From CAIKOD01 sp035505975 (lineage in GTDB: Archaea > Halobacteriota > Methanomicrobia > Methanomicrobiales > Methanospirillaceae), in NCBI GenBank assembly GCA_035505975.1, contig DATJQJ010000047.1, forward strand, positions 62,001-126,000: DNA of 64,000 nt, read 5' to 3'. Below, one piece after another: positions 41,303 to 50,512 of the stretch (position 1 is its first letter; each line of letters begins with the position of its first letter). The notes below the pieces were generated by a model, which saw only the letters and a list, made by a program, of their open reading frames with translations, was not told the DNA's origin and did not search any database. The translations under genes and the position numbers were made by a program.

Positions 41303-43894
41303 TTAGTTGATCTGTTTGCCCTGCATCACTGCGTCCTCGGGGACATCGAACTGCTGGTTCGTGCCGGCGATCTGGTACTTGCCGGTCGCTTTCACGCCGT
41401 ACGGGTTCCCTGTCGTCGAATAGGGGACGACGAATGTCCCGTTGCTGCTTGCCTGGCGGTAGGTGAACTGCCTTCCCGTATCGGACACGAGGGGGATCTC
41501 AATAATTCCGTCTCCTTTAATTACCGCTCCCGGCACGAATTCGAAGACTTTTACATATTTTATATCGGGAGTCGAACTAAAGGCATTGTCAGGTGACTCG
41601 TGCACAAGCCGGTAGTGCTGGAGTGCCGGGACTGGCGAAAGGGGCAGGAACGGTGCCATGTTCAGGACAACCGCATGTTTCCCGGGGGCGGCCTGGCTGT
41701 TATACTGGTTCGCCATGGCAATCGCATCCGAAACGTTCATGTTTTTGGCACCGGTAACAACCGGGTAGGGAATGGACGTGATAGACGGGTCCGAGTATTC
41801 AATATAGAACGCGGTTGTCGGATCCGTCATCGACCCGTCGAAGTTGTGGAGCCTGGACTCCATCGTCTGATAATATGGTTCGTCATAGAGGGTGACCGGT
41901 CCGTACTGGTTCGGGTTATTGGGGTCCGGGATCAGGTAGGTCCTCTCGTAGGGGTTAACGCCGACGGTCGTATTATACCACGTGGCCATCGCCCAGAACT
42001 TGCTCGTATCCATTTCGATATCGCTCACCACGTACCGTGTGCCGTCGTTCTTAAGGATCTGGTTGGCAACGGGCTCGGACTGCGACATGAAGAATGCTGC
42101 TGACCCGTTGGGTCCCGCCACACCTGCCTGGAATGGGTTCGCATTGGGGATCCTTTTCCCGATGTAGGTGATCAGGTGGCCGTAATCCCACCACGACATC
42201 ACGCCATAGGCCTGCGGGGGGTAGTTGAATGTCGCGTAATCGTAAATTTTATAGTAATCGACACCGGGATCGGGCGTATGGACCGCCATCCACTCGAGCG
42301 ATTCCCGCCAGTCCGGGTTCATCCGAAGACCGGCTGAGGTTGCGATGCTGAATTCATCGGGAACCGATGCGGCAACGAAAAGGATACTGAGCAGCACAGC
42401 CACGAAGATTAGTCCAACCCTGATATAACGGGGTCCTTTTTTGGCGGTAACCTTGGATTTCTGAGGAGATTTCTTTCCTTTCTGAGCCGGGGCCTGGGGG
42501 CCGGTTGCCGCCTCCCTGCTCTTATCTGCCTTCCCTGAAGAGCTTATGAGCGTAGCGAGGTCTTTCCAGCCCATGTTAAAGACATAACCAACGCAGAGCC
42601 CGGAAAGAATGGCGACATTGGCTGCCAGATAATATTCGTACCTGATGTGCTGCCATGCTGCGATAAGTACGATGACCGACCAGATGAGTATCACATGCTG
42701 ATCCGGGCGCTCCTCCTTCCATGACCGGTATAACAGGACGAAAAATCCCCCGACAGTTAATATAAGTCCATAATTGAAGGTGTTCCAGGCTTCACCAAGA
42801 GTCCACGACCTCGCCTCCTGGATAGTCAGGTAATAGGCGTTCTGTCCGAAGAATTCGATTAGGCCGGATATAAACGACCCGTAGATATCCGGGGCGAGGG
42901 CCATGAACAGGACCAGGATGAGGACCAGGAGACCCACCAGTGCTGCAGGGTAATAATAAAATTTCTTTCCTTTCAGGGCCCTCGACAGGATATACAGGAA
43001 TATTGTCACGATGATCAGGATTACGTACGCCAGCGGATGGGCAATCGTATAAAAATTAAGTTGCAGCCCCGGCCTCTGGACACCGACGATGAAGAAGGCG
43101 ATCATCGCAAATCCGAAAGCAACGACATTCGTGATGAGGAGATAATCCGACGATACCCTGCGATAAAAATCCCAGACAAACTGGATGACCGTGAATATCC
43201 CGATAATCATCGCGAACAGAATCATCGTCGGCATATTGAATAAGCCGAGGATGTATGCCACGCCCGCAAGAAGTGCAAAAATTATCGGTTTCTTGAGCGT
43301 GTCGATGTTGCTGATATCGGCCGGGTGCTCCTTGCCCCACCACATGCAGTAGACGTACATGAGGATAAAAATTGTCGAGAACAGCACCTCGGCGATATGG
43401 TGATCGAAATACCCGTACAGCGATCTGAAGAAATACTGTCCCGAGACTATTGCGATGAATCCCGCAGCTATGATCCCCGCTTTCCAGTCGGCTACCTTTC
43501 GCACCAGGAGGAAAACAACCGGGACCATGAATGCCGCCATGATCGGCGGGACCATGAGGGAAACGGTGATGATCTGCGGCCGTGTTGCGGCAGCCCCTGC
43601 AATCATCACAATGGTTGCACTGATGAGGGTAAACAACGGGCCCCATGCATTCAGCTGCCCGGTGGGGAACAGGGTCATTGCATCGAAGTTCGGGTATACA
43701 GGGTAGTTATGTATCACCATTTCCACGAGTCTCAGGTTGTAAAGCGGGTCGTCGCTTCCCGCAAGGTTGAGGATATCGGTGTTACCTGCCGTCAATAAGG
43801 GAAGGAGCCGTATCCAGAGCACGAAGATGGATAATAATGCAAGAATTATAATAAGAACATAATTCCTGTATTCCCGGATATTTTTCAATTCCAT
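41303..43894 (-). CDS. aglB: dolichyl-phosphooligosaccharide-protein glycotransferase
   Basis: An 863-residue STT3/AglB enzyme that moves a lipid-linked glycan to Asn in N-x-S/T of exported proteins. About 13 TM helices fill residues 10-500, with the first catalytic acidic motif in GSDDPLYNLR (about 45-54). A Lys/Pro/Ala-rich cytoplasmic insert (about 475-510) precedes the last helix. The external domain carries the WWDYG signature near residue 568. The many sequons in the lipoprotein and surface proteins of this window are likely targets. Confidence 0.96.
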   Translation of the reverse strand: MELKNIREYRNYVLIIILALLSIFVLWIRLLPLLTAGNTDILNLAGSDDPLYNLRLVEMVIHNYPVYPNFDAMTLFPTGQLNAWGPLFTLISATIVMIAGAAATRPQIITVSLMVPPIMAAFMVPVVFLLVRKVADWKAGIIAAGFIAIVSGQYFFRSLYGYFDHHIAEVLFSTIFILMYVYCMWWGKEHPADISNIDTLKKPIIFALLAGVAYILGLFNMPTMILFAMIIGIFTVIQFVWDFYRRVSSDYLLITNVVAFGFAMIAFFIVGVQRPGLQLNFYTIAHPLAYVILIIVTIFLYILSRALKGKKFYYYPAALVGLLVLILVLFMALAPDIYGSFISGLIEFFGQNAYYLTIQEARSWTLGEAWNTFNYGLILTVGGFFVLLYRSWKEERPDQHVILIWSVIVLIAAWQHIRYEYYLAANVAILSGLCVGYVFNMGWKDLATLISSSGKADKSREAATGPQAPAQKGKKSPQKSKVTAKKGPRYIRVGLIFVAVLLSILFVAASVPDEFSIATSAGLRMNPDWRESLEWMAVHTPDPGVDYYKIYDYATFNYPPQAYGVMSWWDYGHLITYIGKRIPNANPFQAGVAGPNGSAAFFMSQSEPVANQILKNDGTRYVVSDIEMDTSKFWAMATWYNTTVGVNPYERTYLIPDPNNPNQYGPVTLYDEPYYQTMESRLHNFDGSMTDPTTAFYIEYSDPSITSIPYPVVTGAKNMNVSDAIAMANQYNSQAAPGKHAVVLNMAPFLPLSPVPALQHYRLVHESPDNAFSSTPDIKYVKVFEFVPGAVIKGDGIIEIPLVSDTGRQFTYRQASSNGTFVVPYSTTGNPYGVKATGKYQIAGTNQQFDVPEDAVMQGKQIN

Positions 43895-44004
43895 GAGATC
43901 ATCCTGTCAGATTGAAATCTGTTTCAATATTAGAGAGGCTATATGATAAGATTTTGTTCCCGATAATGATGTTTAAGAGTAATTCACCGACCAAATAAAT
44001 GGTA

Positions 44005-45078
44005 TTACTCTTGGGCACACGACAAAAGATATTCTTTTAATGTTCTCCTGAATAGTTGAAAATCAAAACATTGTGACCTTTCAAGGCACGCTCTCGTATA
44101 AATGGAGGGATCTTCTGAAACTTTCTTCACTGCAGTGCAAATAGCATCGATAGTCGGAGAGGTGAGAATTCCCGTGAAGCCATCGACTACCGTTTCAAGG
44201 TATCCTCCCTCTTTCGTTGCAACTACCGGTTTTCCACTTGCCATTGCCTCCACAGGAGTAATCCCAAAATCTTCATCGATAGCCGTTGTTATAAATCCCT
44301 CACACCGGGAATAGAGATCCAACAGTCGTGTTTCATCGCAGGTACCGAGGAACACGACATTTGATGGCGCATTGTTCGCCACTTCCCTGAGGCGCGGATA
44401 AATATGACCGGCTATGAACAGTTTTTTATCAGGCATTTTACGAAAAGCTTCAACCTGAAGCGGAATTCTTTTCCATTTATCCACACGGCCGACTGACAGC
44501 CAGAAGCCTTCTGATGGTCGGTTCGCATACTGTTCAACATGAACGGGAGGGTATATTACTGCTGCATTTCTCCCATAAATTTTGCAGATGCGGGTCCTGA
44601 CCGTATGAGAAATACATGCGATATTCTGTACATGGTTCCGGACGAAGCGACGATCGAAAAATTTGAACGCGTTTAGAGCACCAAAGTAACCTAACCTTTT
44701 TAATGCTCCTGATTCTTCCAAGAATGGATAATACATATCGTACATCGCCCTTCTTGGCGTCAGAACATAATAAAAATGGGGCACTGCATGGCGGAGGTAC
44801 CGGAGCGACATATCGTCTGTGCAGATAAAAAAATCATAGTCGAGGTCAATTTTTGAGAATAATCTCATCCCTGAAATCTGACGCAAAGGTTCATTGGGTA
44901 GCTTTTTGTCGAGCGAAACGAGGCCGGCACTGTCATTGCCCTGATAATTTTTTATTACCTCATCTCCAAAAGAAGGTGCAATAACATCCGCCCGAAGTGC
45001 ACGGGACATATCGAATATCAGCCGTTCCGCACCACCGGCGACAGAAAACTGGTTACAGGAAAGAATGGCAATCTTCAT
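44005..45078 (-). CDS. glycosyltransferase, GT4 family
   Basis: A 357-residue GT-B retaining glycosyltransferase. N-terminal acceptor half begins KIAILSCNQFSVAGGAERLI. The donor half has LSVGRVDKWKRI and the E-x7-E type motif EDFGITPVEAMASGKPVVA. No TM segments. Sugar specificity is unknown. It follows aglB's promoter side and probably helps build the glycan used by AglB. The gene is somewhat more AT-rich than aglB. Confidence 0.9.
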   Translation of the reverse strand: MKIAILSCNQFSVAGGAERLIFDMSRALRADVIAPSFGDEVIKNYQGNDSAGLVSLDKKLPNEPLRQISGMRLFSKIDLDYDFFICTDDMSLRYLRHAVPHFYYVLTPRRAMYDMYYPFLEESGALKRLGYFGALNAFKFFDRRFVRNHVQNIACISHTVRTRICKIYGRNAAVIYPPVHVEQYANRPSEGFWLSVGRVDKWKRIPLQVEAFRKMPDKKLFIAGHIYPRLREVANNAPSNVVFLGTCDETRLLDLYSRCEGFITTAIDEDFGITPVEAMASGKPVVATKEGGYLETVVDGFTGILTSPTIDAICTAVKKVSEDPSIYTRACLERSQCFDFQLFRRTLKEYLLSCAQE

Positions 45079-45230
45079 ACTAGGGGATCCTTTGACTATC
45101 CTTACTGTCCTTATTTATTTCAATAATTAGGTCTGTTCTCTCCATAAAATATCCTGTCATAGTTGCAGACAGCCAATAAATTACGGTTATTCATAATCAG
45201 AAATCCACTCGGTTTTTTTATTTTGAATCT

Positions 45231-46394
45231 TCATTTATCAAGAATCTCATGCATCAGTATTTTCCACCGTTCGGCGGTTTTCTCCCACCTCAGTTCACCG
45301 GGCGGTTCGAACACGTGAAGGGCACCGGTTACCCTGACTAATGCTTCGGTGAGTTGTCCCGTTTCTCCAGGACTTACGAACACGGTTCCCTGGTATTTCC
45401 TGAGGCTTTCCGAAAGGCCTCCTACGTCTGAAGCGATGATGGGAAGCCCGAATGACATCCCGATGTGGGCGACACCGCTTTGCGATGCCCTCGTGTAGGG
45501 AATGACAAGCATATCGGCTGCTGAGAAATATGTCGGGACTTCGTCGTCCCCGATATACCGGTTGATAAGAGAGATGTGTGCCCTGGCCGGCGACACTTCG
45601 GCAAGCCTTATGGACACGGTGTCTTCCCAGGCTTCACCGACGATCAGGAGCTGGGAATTCTCAAGGACGTCCCCTGGAAGCTGTTCAAATGCCTTTATCA
45701 GGTCTTTTACTCCCTTATACGGGCGGAGGAGCCCGAAAAAGAGGATGATGTTCCTGCGATCGATCCCAAGGATTTTTTTGGCTTTTTCCCGGTCGATCTT
45801 TTCATACTGGTCGTACAGGCCGTGAGGAATGACCCGGACCCGGTCCTTATCGATGTGGTAATGAGAACTGACCAGCTGCCGGTCGGCTTCCGAATGCACC
45901 ACGTAGAAGCCTGCCATTCTCCTGATAAGCGTTCCCATCAGCCTCGAATAGACCCTCAGCACAAAAAAACCACTTTCCAGGGGGTCTACTATTTCATGGA
46001 ATTCTATTATTACGGGTCTTTTTTTCCAGTTGAGGAGCGATATCGCGAGATACATGTGGGCGACACTCGATGTCCACCACTGGAAGATGATAATATCGTT
46101 TTTTTCAGCAATGGCCGCACCCCGAAGCCATGACACAGGGTTATACCAGTCCAATATCTCCCAATGGCGGACGTCCTGCCTGAAGTGGTACGTTACCTGA
46201 CCGGTTCCGACTCTTTTCCAGCCCGGGAACAGGTTTTTAGGGAGCATATTGCGGAACAGTATGGTATTCACCGGGGAGAAATCTGCAAGGGCATTCGACA
46301 GGCGGAGCGTGAAGTAACTGATACCTGATAAAAATTTTTGCGAGGGACCTATGAGTGCGACAGCAGGTCCGGTCTTTACTCCCTGATCGGTCAA
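45231..46394 (-). CDS. glycosyltransferase, GT4 family
   Basis: A 387-residue GT-B enzyme. The N-terminal half opens VALIGPSQKFLSGISYFTLRL. The nucleotide-sugar half contains ILFFGLLRPYKGVKDLIKAF and SQSGVAHIGMSFGLPIIASDVGGL. No TM helix. Same strand as the other GT4 gene but separated by about 150 AT-rich bases, so possibly its own promoter. Donor and acceptor unknown. Confidence 0.9.
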   Translation of the reverse strand: MTDQGVKTGPAVALIGPSQKFLSGISYFTLRLSNALADFSPVNTILFRNMLPKNLFPGWKRVGTGQVTYHFRQDVRHWEILDWYNPVSWLRGAAIAEKNDIIIFQWWTSSVAHMYLAISLLNWKKRPVIIEFHEIVDPLESGFFVLRVYSRLMGTLIRRMAGFYVVHSEADRQLVSSHYHIDKDRVRVIPHGLYDQYEKIDREKAKKILGIDRRNIILFFGLLRPYKGVKDLIKAFEQLPGDVLENSQLLIVGEAWEDTVSIRLAEVSPARAHISLINRYIGDDEVPTYFSAADMLVIPYTRASQSGVAHIGMSFGLPIIASDVGGLSESLRKYQGTVFVSPGETGQLTEALVRVTGALHVFEPPGELRWEKTAERWKILMHEILDK

Positions 46395-46506
46395 GGGACC
46401 AAAACCCGAAGATTTGTCGTATTCATCCTGTTTCTCCCATGAATAATGATAAAATCATCCATAACGGCCAGTTATCTGTTAAAAATTGTCAAGCAAGAAA
46501 ATAGAT

Positions 46507-47115
46507 TTATCCTTTCCCATACGGGCACCAGTGGTGATAGTCCGTGAGGGCGGCAACACCGGAAGTTGACGGGCTGATGAACATGATCTCTGCATGATCT
46601 CCTTTCTTTCCGATCAGTGCTTCATCAGCGCCTGATGTTAACCCGTCCGCTGTAATAATGATGATATCAGGATTTTCGCTTATCGCCACGAGCCCGGACC
46701 GGAGCCCTGCCTCGAGGTTGCCTGAACTCCCGGCGATAGCCACGCGTTTTCCCGAAACCCGGTCCTTCAATTCGTTAAGACAGGGGCCGTGGTATTCGGG
46801 ACTGCATGAGCGAAGGACGCGGTTCATGCAGAGAAATCCGGTAAACACGTTGATAATAGCACATGCTGCCGCCCTGACCGGGGGGGTGCCGAGGTCTGCC
46901 CCGAACATGAACGATACCCTGGTATTTGCTCTTGTAGGCTCGAATGTGACGAATTCTGCCGATCGACCGCCATATGAGGCGATCATGCAGGCACCCCTGT
47001 CGAACTGGCAGGTCTTCCTGTCCGGATCAACCGACAGACTGACGATCCCTTCCTCGCATCCCGACCCTTCGACCCGTTTTTCCAGTTCCTCTGTTGCTTT
47101 TTCGATGATAATCAT
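46507..47115 (-). CDS. conserved protein, weakly DUF364-like
   Basis: A 202-residue soluble protein. The middle (TRVSFMFGADLGTPPVRAAACAIINVFTGFL) looks like a helical cap. The last third (VAIAGSSGNLEAGLRSGL.. DIIIITADGLT.. EIMFISPSTSGVAALTDYHHW) looks Rossmann-like and recalls DUF364, a putative metal-chelate or corrinoid-related domain. Several cysteines (RSCSPEYHGPC, HHWCPYGKG). Function not assigned; the similarity is weak and by eye. Confidence 0.65.
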   Translation of the reverse strand: MIIIEKATEELEKRVEGSGCEEGIVSLSVDPDRKTCQFDRGACMIASYGGRSAEFVTFEPTRANTRVSFMFGADLGTPPVRAAACAIINVFTGFLCMNRVLRSCSPEYHGPCLNELKDRVSGKRVAIAGSSGNLEAGLRSGLVAISENPDIIIITADGLTSGADEALIGKKGDHAEIMFISPSTSGVAALTDYHHWCPYGKG

Positions 47116-47149
47116 GGTAAATCCATCTCTCCGACCCTCATGTTCATGG

Positions 47150-47770
47150 TCACCTGCAGAGGATTACCCTGGCAGGTGACCCGTCAAGCCCCCCGAGCCT
47201 CAAAGGAAGCGCAATCATCAGGTAGACACCTTCAGGGACATCGTCAAGGTCAAGGAATTCGATAATAGCAACACCTCTCCCAAGGAGCTCCCGGTGTACC
47301 TCCCCTGAACCTCCGAATTTCTCGATGGAAGGGGCATCGGTCCCCAGACACCGGACCCCGAGTCGGGTGAACAGCCTGGCAGACGTGGGGCCGGGACTTG
47401 TATAGTGCGGATCGAATGGTCCGTCATCCCGGTACCCGGTCCGCAGAAGCACCCGTGCCGCACCAGCCGCCCGGTCACCGACATCTTCGGGGCAGATCTC
47501 CCCGTTCACATCCGAAACATCGATCACAACGCATTCACCGATGAGCGCTTCCAGCGGGACCTTCTCGATTGTCGCCCCGGATTGTATGTAATGCGCCGGG
47601 GCATCGATGTGAGTCCCGGAATGGGTACTGAGCAGGAGATCGGTGATCTGGTACTGCCCGAAATCTTTACGGTCGAAACCGGGAACAGTATCCCCTGGGT
47701 ATACGGTCATCCCTGGTACGATTTCCCTTGTGACGTCTATGAAATCCGTCGACCGTTTCAGTCTTTCCAT
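47150..47770 (-). CDS. cyclase family protein (kynurenine formamidase-like)
   Basis: A 206-residue metal-dependent hydrolase. The signature HSGTHIDAPAHYI supplies metal ligands, after DVTREIVPGMTVYPGD at the N-terminus; LRTGYRD and CLGTDAPSIEKF follow. Bacterial relatives open formylkynurenine or cyclic amides; no tryptophan-degradation genes are nearby, so the substrate is unknown. Its first codons overlap the end of pcm by 13 bases. Confidence 0.88.
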   Translation of the reverse strand: MERLKRSTDFIDVTREIVPGMTVYPGDTVPGFDRKDFGQYQITDLLLSTHSGTHIDAPAHYIQSGATIEKVPLEALIGECVVIDVSDVNGEICPEDVGDRAAGAARVLLRTGYRDDGPFDPHYTSPGPTSARLFTRLGVRCLGTDAPSIEKFGGSGEVHRELLGRGVAIIEFLDLDDVPEGVYLMIALPLRLGGLDGSPARVILCR

Positions 47771-48408
47771 CCATACTTCCCGAGGAGCGGGACAAAGACC
47801 ACTCCTCCGAATTCTTCCCTTATCAGGCTGCCGCCCCGTCTCGTAAGCCTGACCAGCTGCTGCAGGTCACGTGAACCGACCGGGGCGACCAGCCTTCCTC
47901 CTTCGCCCAGCTGCGCGACCAAAGGTCCGGGAATATCGGGGGTGGCAGCCGTCACGATGATCCCGTCATAGGGCGATCCCGGCCCATAGCCTTCGGTGCC
48001 GTCCCCGCTCACCACCGTAATATTAGTATAACCAAGCGATTCAAACAGCCGCCTTGCATCTTCCGCGATCCCGGGCAGGCGTTCCATCGTAACGACGGTC
48101 TTTGCAAGCCTTGAAAGAATCGCCGCCTGATAGCCGCTCCCTGTGCCGATTTCAAGCACCCGGTCGTTCTCCTTCAGGTGTAAAAGTTCAGTCATCACGG
48201 CAACAATATAGGGTTGCGAGATTGTCTGGCCGCTTCCGATAGGCAACGGCCGGTCCTGGTATGCCGCCTCCCTGAATGCGGGAGGGACGAACAGGTGCCT
48301 CGGTATCTGCCGCATGACATCGAGAAGTCTGGGGTCGCGGACTCCCCGGTCTTCGATCTGGGTCGCGACCATCCGTTCCCTGAGAAGTGCGTAGGGATCG
48401 TCGTTCAT
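47758..48408 (-). CDS. pcm: protein-L-isoaspartate O-methyltransferase
   Basis: A 216-residue repair methyltransferase. Substrate loop GSGQTISQPYIVA, SAM motif LEIGTGSGYQAA and DGTEGYGPGSPYDGIIVTAA are diagnostic. It methylates damaged aspartyl residues to restart their repair. Overlaps the cyclase gene downstream; same strand as suf genes but 56 bases away. Confidence 0.96.
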   Translation of the reverse strand: MNDDPYALLRERMVATQIEDRGVRDPRLLDVMRQIPRHLFVPPAFREAAYQDRPLPIGSGQTISQPYIVAVMTELLHLKENDRVLEIGTGSGYQAAILSRLAKTVVTMERLPGIAEDARRLFESLGYTNITVVSGDGTEGYGPGSPYDGIIVTAATPDIPGPLVAQLGEGGRLVAPVGSRDLQQLVRLTRRGGSLIREEFGGVVFVPLLGKYGWKD

Positions 48409-48464
48409 ATTCTGACCTCGTCCAGAGCCCGGTTTATCCTGCCGGCAAAGAAATAGTTACCGTT

Positions 48465-49589
48465 TCAGAACCCGGCCTTCTCTGCGGTATCGATCGCTGC
48501 ATCGATCTGCCCCTGGAGTGCATCGGGAAGACCCGCAATCTTGACATCGAGGAACCCCCGGATAATCGTCGCGGTCGCTGCTTCCTCATCGAGGCCGCGT
48601 GACATCAGGTACTCGATCTCGTCGCGGGCGATTTTCCCGACCGCTGCTTCGTGCGACAGTTCGGTACCCACCACGATTCCTTCAATTTCAGGAATGGCGT
48701 ATATCCTGCCGTCCTTTAAGATCAGTCCCTTACATTCGAGATGGCCTTTTGTTCCCTCGACCGACCCGAGGATGTGGCCGCGTGACAGGATGGTACCTCC
48801 CTTCGTAATTGCCCGGGTAATGAGTTCAGCACTCGCACCCTTCGCACCGAGAATTGCGCGGGAACCGAGGTCAAGGGTCGACCCCGGTGTGGCGATGACG
48901 ATACTACTGAACCTCGCGACAGAATTTTCACCGACGAGGTTCGCTGTCGGATACATCTGCACCTTATGCACCGGCTTCATGCAGATATAATTCGAGAGGA
49001 AGACACCGTTCTCTTCGACCCTCGCCGCACTCCTCGGGTACACATCAATCTCTTCTCCCCAGGTATGGATCATCGTAAAGCTGATCTTCGCATTTTTTCC
49101 GACATAGAACTCGGATATTCCGTAATGGGCCCCTCCTTTTCCTACGTGCCGGCCACTGGCGCAGCCCGATATGACGTGAAGGTCGGCCCCTTCTTCGGCA
49201 ATCAGAATATTGTGGACGTGCTGGATTTTTTCCTTTCCCAGATAGAGGCAGGCCTGGATGGGTAGGATATTATTGCTCCCTTTACGGGCGATGATCACGT
49301 AGCCCCTGGGTTCTTTGGCGTCTGCTACGTACTTCGTATATTCGTCCTTGTCCTTAGGGACGAGGTTCCAGGCATAATCCTTCAGCCATTCGTATTTCTC
49401 CATCGCCTGTCCATAGGGGAGCACTTCGATAGTCTCGTCACGGCAGGTGGCATCGACGACGTCCTGGTTCACCTGCAGGTAGCTGCCGCAGCGGCTTGCA
49501 CCCGGGTTGTCGAGCACGATACCTGACTGGGATAACCGTTCCTGGTCCTCCTTCGAAAATTCGGCAGGTCCTTTCAGTTCTGTCGGCAT
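48465..49589 (-). CDS. sufB: Fe-S cluster scaffold SufB (minimal SUF type)
   Basis: A 374-residue SufB/D-family scaffold. The right-handed beta-helix core is visible (SCASGRHVGKGGAHYGISEFYVG, STLDLGSRAILGAKG) and it ends with the SufBD helix region (HEAAVGKIARDEIEYLMSRGLDEEAA). I choose ATG 49589, with GGAGTG six bases upstream, giving a 16-base overlap with sufC. It is shorter than bacterial SufB and no SufD, SufS or SufU is nearby. This matches the archaeal two-gene minimal system (SmsCB). Confidence 0.92.
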   Translation of the reverse strand: MPTELKGPAEFSKEDQERLSQSGIVLDNPGASRCGSYLQVNQDVVDATCRDETIEVLPYGQAMEKYEWLKDYAWNLVPKDKDEYTKYVADAKEPRGYVIIARKGSNNILPIQACLYLGKEKIQHVHNILIAEEGADLHVISGCASGRHVGKGGAHYGISEFYVGKNAKISFTMIHTWGEEIDVYPRSAARVEENGVFLSNYICMKPVHKVQMYPTANLVGENSVARFSSIVIATPGSTLDLGSRAILGAKGASAELITRAITKGGTILSRGHILGSVEGTKGHLECKGLILKDGRIYAIPEIEGIVVGTELSHEAAVGKIARDEIEYLMSRGLDEEAATATIIRGFLDVKIAGLPDALQGQIDAAIDTAEKAGF

Positions 49590-50305
49590 TCCATACACTC
49601 CTTGTAACCCCGTGCCTTGATGTCTTTAAGTATTTCGCGGGGGTTGCCATGGCACCTGATCTCGCCGTCGCACATGACATGTCCCTTGTCTGCATCGAGA
49701 TAATCGAGGATATACCCCGTGTGGGTGATCACGAGTCCGCTCTTTTTCCGGTTCACGATATGGACGTCCTTTTCAAGCAGTTGCCCGATTGCCCTCCCGA
49801 TCAGGGAAATATTCTCCAGGTCGACACCGCTTTCGGGCTCATCGAGCATCACAAACGACGGGTTCTGGACCATGAGCTGGAGGACCTCGCTACGTTTGAT
49901 CTCCCCTCCGGAAAAACCCTTATTGATGTCGCGATCGAGGAACCGGTCCATGTGTATCACACCGGCATATTTTCTCACTTCCTCTGCCTTGTTTCCCGAA
50001 GTGGCGAGCAGGAGTTTGCCTAGTTTTAAGCCCGATATTGTTGGAGGGCGCTGGAACATGAGCCCCATCCCGCGTTTCGCCCTCTCGTGGATGGGGAGGT
50101 GAGTGATGTCCTCCCCTCCAAATACGATGCTCCCATTCGTAACCGTATACATCGCAAAACCCATGATCGTCATGAGCAGGGTGCTCTTCCCCGACCCGTT
50201 CGGTCCCATGAGGACGTGGGATTCACCGTCCCCTATCCTGAGGTTCACGTCATGGAGGACTTCTTTTTCACCGACACTTACGTGAAGGTCTATAATTTCA
50301 AGCAT
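49574..50305 (-). CDS. sufC: Fe-S cluster assembly ATPase SufC
   Basis: A 243-residue ABC ATPase. Walker A GPNGSGKST, Q-loop MFQRPP, signature FSGGEIKRSE, Walker B FVMLDEPESGVD and the switch His in VITHTG. It powers cluster assembly on SufB, with which it overlaps. Start at ATG 50305 (MLEIIDLHV); a TTG two codons upstream is possible. Confidence 0.96.
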   Translation of the reverse strand: MLEIIDLHVSVGEKEVLHDVNLRIGDGESHVLMGPNGSGKSTLLMTIMGFAMYTVTNGSIVFGGEDITHLPIHERAKRGMGLMFQRPPTISGLKLGKLLLATSGNKAEEVRKYAGVIHMDRFLDRDINKGFSGGEIKRSEVLQLMVQNPSFVMLDEPESGVDLENISLIGRAIGQLLEKDVHIVNRKKSGLVITHTGYILDYLDADKGHVMCDGEIRCHGNPREILKDIKARGYKECMECRQN

Positions 50306-50512
50306 GAACAAACCGGAAGAGTGTATTGCAATTGGAACATTAAACGTTTTTCACCTTCCACCCGGGAACCCGGCCCCCTGATTGTGGAGATCGTATCCCG
50401 AGTCCTAAGACTGTTATGAGGATCGGACATACCCGGGATGACTGAATGGAACATTGCCGCCGGGGCCGCATGGTGAGCTGTTTTAATTCGTTTCAGGGAA
50501 GATATTCATCCA

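Noticed and set aside
43325..43798. 157-codon frame on the plus strand within aglB
   Set aside because: Antisense shadow of a long conserved gene; His/Arg-rich translation typical of such shadows.
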